From: an uncultured Methylococcaceae bacterium
GTDB lineage: Bacteria > Pseudomonadota > Gammaproteobacteria > Methylococcales > Methylococcaceae
Length of the DNA stretch: 38,291 bases
Direction of reading: 5' to 3'
Assembly: GCA_903934875.1 (NCBI GenBank)
Contig: CAIZPP010000118.1
Coordinates: 1 to 38,291, forward strand
Within the stretch, counting starts at the first letter, position 1. Each line of letters begins with the position of its first letter. This document shows, piece after piece, positions 35,762 through 38,291 of this stretch. The position numbers were made by a program, and so were the translations under genes. Below the pieces are notes generated by a model. The model did not search any database and was not told the DNA's origin. It saw only the letters and a list, made by a program, of their open reading frames with translations.

Positions 35762-35794
35762 TGTCGGGCGCAACGCAAAGAGACGCGCCCGACA
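35762..35794. terminator. Hairpin, possible bidirectional terminator
   Basis: TGTCGGGCGC (35762-35771) pairs perfectly with GCGCCCGACA (35785-35794), followed by GGGCTATTTAAATTTTTAC on the plus strand. It lies between the convergent sseA and DUF2442 genes. A second small palindrome GGTGCGCAGTGCGCACC (35654-35670) sits just after the sseA stop. Confidence 0.45.
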
Positions 35795-35801
35795 GGGCTA
35801 T

Positions 35802-36041
35802 TTAAATTTTTACAAAATGTCCACGTTCCAAGATTTGATCCAGATGAAAATCAAACTGATCGCTCCAGTAAATACGCTTGTTTTTAAACTTTACTGATTT
35901 AAACAACACCTTATCATAGAGCGGTTTGTAACATGGAATTCGTTCCAGTTCCTCCTTAACATCAAATTCAATGATGGAATCATCATCTAAATAGATTCTC
36001 ACAATATAATTTTCTTTAGTTTCAACATTAATCAACTTCAT
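35802..36041 (-). CDS. DUF2442 family protein
   Basis: This 79-residue protein (MKLINVETKENYIVRIYLDD, ending LDQILERGHFVKI) fits the DUF2442 pattern, small proteins usually encoded directly after a DUF4160 gene and suspected of forming toxin-antitoxin-like modules. A very purine-rich ribosome-binding site (GGGGGGGGAG) precedes the ATG. The partner DUF4160 gene upstream is frameshifted. Confidence 0.8.
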   Translation of the reverse strand: MKLINVETKENYIVRIYLDDDSIIEFDVKEELERIPCYKPLYDKVLFKSVKFKNKRIYWSDQFDFHLDQILERGHFVKI

Positions 36042-36057
36042 AGCTCCCCCCCCAGCT

Positions 36058-36325
36058 TTATCTTAATGGTTCTATGCGGTGTGGTTCCTGACCTGTAACA
36101 GCTAGCTTCCAGTCCAGAATTAAAGATTCCTGATATAACTCAATCCACGCCTGTACCAATCGCGTTTGTTTGCGAGGCAGATTACCCGAAAGAAGCTCAC
36201 CATCCAAAATCGAAAACACTGCTTCATCATCTTGATATTCAGCATGAATGTGTGGTGTATGATGCTTTGCATCATCAAAAATACATCATGATCTGAATAC
36301 CATAAAAAATGGAAATGGTTGGCAT
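36058..36325 (-). pseudogene. DUF4160 gene with a single-base frameshift
   Basis: On the minus strand the sequence reads MPTISIFYGIQIMMYF and then stops at TGA. If one T is removed from the run TTTTT at about plus 36276-36280, the frame continues DDAKHHTPHIHAEYQDDEAV and on to EPHRIEPLR at 36061, a full DUF4160 protein of about 88 residues with its HHxPHIHxEY signature. It lies 17 bp upstream of the DUF2442 gene, the usual order. This is either a recent inactivation, a slippery-run phase variant or a sequencing error in a homopolymer. Confidence 0.8.
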
Positions 36326-36420
36326 TTTTTATTCCTCTTTAATTCTCGTTCCCATGCTCTGTGCTCATCGTTATACAAGCGTTCGGATGGCGATTAATTG
36401 CAACCCCTAGGGTTGCTAGC

Positions 36421-38291
36421 TAGTGCCTGAACGAAAAGCACCATCAACATTATAAAACAATATGTTATAATAAGCCTATGGACTTGAAGATTCTCGTCAA
36501 AAAGGCTTTGACAGGCTCATTTTGCCCTACCAGAACCGTCTTTGCCACTAAAAACAGGCTGATACGCGCACAAGCCGGACAGCCCCCGAAAAATCTTCGT
36601 CACGCGAAAATACCCATGCGCACTGTGATTGATGCCCAAACGAGGTTCGGCCAAGTCGATATTGCCGACATCAAACTGGACCCCAAGTCCCGCGATGACA
36701 TCCCGCAACTGTTGCGGGGACTCCAGCACATATACACCGAACCCGAATTGCGCAAGAGCGTCTTTGCGATCCTTGAGGAAGTGCTCCCTGATCGGGTGGG
36801 CGCGGAAGGCAAGGCCAGCCCGGACACGGGTCGCCCCGGCATGGCGCAATGGACCATCCTCGTGCTGGGGGTGCTGCGGCTGGGGCTGAACACCGATTAC
36901 GACCGCATCCAGGAACTGGCCAACCAGCACGCCACCATCCGGCAGATGCTCGGGCATGGCGACTGGTCTGACCCGAGCCGCTACGAACTGCAAACCATAA
37001 AAGACAACCTCCGGCTGTTCACCCCGGAAATACTCGGTCGGATCAGCCGGGAAGTCGTGCGGGCGGGGCACAAGGCGCTAAAAAAAAGCCCGCAGGAAGG
37101 GCTGAACGCACGCTGTGACAGCTTCGTGGTGGAGACGGATGTTGAATTCCCCACCGACACCAACCTCCTGTACGAAGCCGTCCGCAAGGCCCTCGGGCTT
37201 TGCGCCGAGCTGTCAGGTGCGCACAAGCTGCCCGGCTGGCGGCAGGATGCCCACCTGCTCCGCAAGCTCAAGAAGGCGCACCGCCGCATCCAGAGGCTCA
37301 AGCACTCCACCTCCAAGGACGAACAGAAGCGCCAGGCGAGGGAGGAAGAAATCAAACAGGCGCACAGGGGCTACCTGGACTTGGCTGGGTCCCTCCTCGG
37401 GCGTATGCGTGGCACCCGCCAAGAACTCGCCAACCTGCCCGCAGTCCCGTTGCGGCTGGCATCGCTCGACGACTACCTGAAGCATGCCGGCCGGCAGGTC
37501 GACCAAGTTCGCCGCCGGGTGCTGGAGGGCGAGGCCATACCCCATGCCGAGAAGATCCTCTCCATTTTCGAGCCGCACACCGAATGGGTCAGCAAGGGCA
37601 AGGCGGGGGTGCCGGTGGAATTGGGGCTGAAGGTGTGCGTGGTCGAAGACCAGCACGGCTTCATCCTGCACCACCAGGTCATGGAGAAGGCCACCGACGA
37701 CCAGGTTGCGGTGCCGATCACGGAGCAAACCAAGGAGCGCTTTCCGTCTTTGGCCTCCATGAGCTTTGACAAGGGCTTCCACAGTCCGGCCAACCAGGCC
37801 GGACTCAAAGAAATCGTTGCCCAAGTCGTACTCCCGAGGAAGGGCAAGCTCTCGGCAGCCGCCAAGGCGATAGAATCCGAGCCGGAGTTTTTCCGGCTGC
37901 GCCGTAAACACTCCGCCGTCGAATCGGCGATCAACGCCCTGGAGTCACACGGACTGGACCGCTGTCCCGACCACGGCATTGACGGGTTCAAACGCTACGT
38001 CGCCTTGGCTGTGGTGGCGCGCAACGTCCAGCACCTGGGTGCCGTGCTGCGGGAGCAGGAGGCAAACCGGAAGCGCGGGCCTTACCAAAAAGCGGCCTGA
38101 CTCGACGGCAAAACGGCATTGCAGGGTAGGGGGGCAGGATCGGTGCGCCTTAAAATCGATCCTGATAGGAATTATTCCCAACAAATCGACGTGCAAGGAG
38201 GTTTTGCAAGGCCATACCTCGAAAAAACGCACCGACGATGCCGGGAAAAGTGCCGATTATTTCAAAAAACGGGGTTTTCGTTCAGACACTA
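36421..38291 (+). mobile_element. Complete insertion sequence, ISNCY-like, about 1.87 kb
   Basis: Imperfect terminal inverted repeats are TAGTGCCTGAACGAAAAGC (36421-36439) and, at the right end, the reverse complement of TAGTGTCTGAACGAAAACC (38273-38291), 17 of 19 matching. They enclose one transposase gene. The window ends exactly on the right terminal base, so any target duplication on that side cannot be seen. A TCAACA (36444-36449)/TATAAT (36466-36471) promoter with 16-bp spacing lies inside the left end. Confidence 0.85.
36616..38100 (+). CDS. ISNCY family transposase
   Basis: This transposase of about 494 residues begins MRTVIDAQTRFGQVDIADIKLDPKSRDD. I chose this start because family members begin here and because the internal -10 box at 36466-36471 would start transcription at about 36478, the position of the alternative upstream ATG (540 residues). 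Segments include GMAQWTILVLGVLRLGLNTDYDRIQELANQH (N-terminal DNA-binding part), FVVETDVEFPTDTNLLYEAVRK with the first aspartates of the DDE catalytic core, VCVVEDQHGF, and SFDKGFHSP near the second. It is intact and fills the insertion sequence. Confidence 0.88.
   Translation: MRTVIDAQTRFGQVDIADIKLDPKSRDDIPQLLRGLQHIYTEPELRKSVFAILEEVLPDRVGAEGKASPDTGRPGMAQWTILVLGVLRLGLNTDYDRIQELANQHATIRQMLGHGDWSDPSRYELQTIKDNLRLFTPEILGRISREVVRAGHKALKKSPQEGLNARCDSFVVETDVEFPTDTNLLYEAVRKALGLCAELSGAHKLPGWRQDAHLLRKLKKAHRRIQRLKHSTSKDEQKRQAREEEIKQAHRGYLDLAGSLLGRMRGTRQELANLPAVPLRLASLDDYLKHAGRQVDQVRRRVLEGEAIPHAEKILSIFEPHTEWVSKGKAGVPVELGLKVCVVEDQHGFILHHQVMEKATDDQVAVPITEQTKERFPSLASMSFDKGFHSPANQAGLKEIVAQVVLPRKGKLSAAAKAIESEPEFFRLRRKHSAVESAINALESHGLDRCPDHGIDGFKRYVALAVVARNVQHLGAVLREQEANRKRGPYQKAA

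Overview
The window (38,291 bp, roughly 50-55% G+C by eye) looks like a gammaproteobacterial chromosome segment. The evidence is a complete type I-F CRISPR-Cas locus, the succinylase branch of diaminopimelate synthesis (dapC, dapD, dapE, the last next to a YffB/ArsC-like gene as in many gammaproteobacteria), a DUF3301 gene, the cobU-cobT-cobC-cobS set and a phosphate-selective porin. I cannot name the genus; a methanotroph-like or sulfur-oxidiser-like lineage is only a guess. The right edge of the window coincides with the terminal inverted repeat of an insertion sequence, and the left edge lies in a palindromic repeat that recurs elsewhere, so the window may be a whole contig broken at repeats.

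Layout. 1-177: part of a MITE-like element. 178-4602: CRISPR array of 74 repeats and 73 spacers, read on the minus strand from a leader at 4603-4733. 4734-8928 (minus): cas6f, csy3, csy2, csy1. 8929-9530: a control region between the interference and adaptation operons. 9531-10198: a VapC-type PIN toxin with an AbrB-like antitoxin. 10395-14752: cas2-3 and cas1. 14814-20098 (minus): moxR, DUF58, hybrid kinase and D-Ala-D-Ala dipeptidase, tightly coupled and reading towards cas1. 20175-24060: cobalamin nucleotide-loop genes, DUF3301 and a second histidine phosphatase. 24063-24352: MITE-like repeats. 24419-28896 (minus): small secreted protein, dapD, a Toprim + AAA ATPase pair and dapC. 29320-32293: porin and phosphate-binding protein. 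32566-34037: yffB-like and dapE. 34057-36325: broken Rpn nuclease gene, sseA, DUF2442 and a broken DUF4160 gene. 36421-38291: complete ISNCY-like insertion sequence.

The most interesting element is in the 8929-9530 control region. It holds a one-spacer mini-CRISPR on the plus strand (9270-9357): two degenerate repeats exactly one 60-nt array period apart, a 32-nt spacer, and a Rho-independent terminator directly after. The first repeat keeps the 8-nt crRNA 5' handle and a stem restored by a compensatory base pair; the second keeps the Cas6f hairpin. The spacer partly matches a protospacer with a 5'-CC PAM at 9198-9231, upstream of csy1: 18 of the first 22 positions match, and three of the four mismatches fall at positions 6, 12 and 18, the positions that type I surveillance complexes flip out. 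This is what a CreR-type guide RNA would look like, one that directs the Csy complex to repress its own promoter without cutting. A second, unidentified structured RNA may lie at 8984-9165.

How the parts would work together (inference). The leader drives a long precursor crRNA, Cas6f cuts it, Csy1-4 bind the guides, Cas2-3 degrades targets and Cas1 with Cas2-3 adds spacers. When assembled Csy complex is plentiful, the mini-array guide would shut down the csy operon; when complexes are scarce or blocked by anti-CRISPR proteins, repression would lift. The toxin-antitoxin pair between the two cas operons may stabilise the locus.
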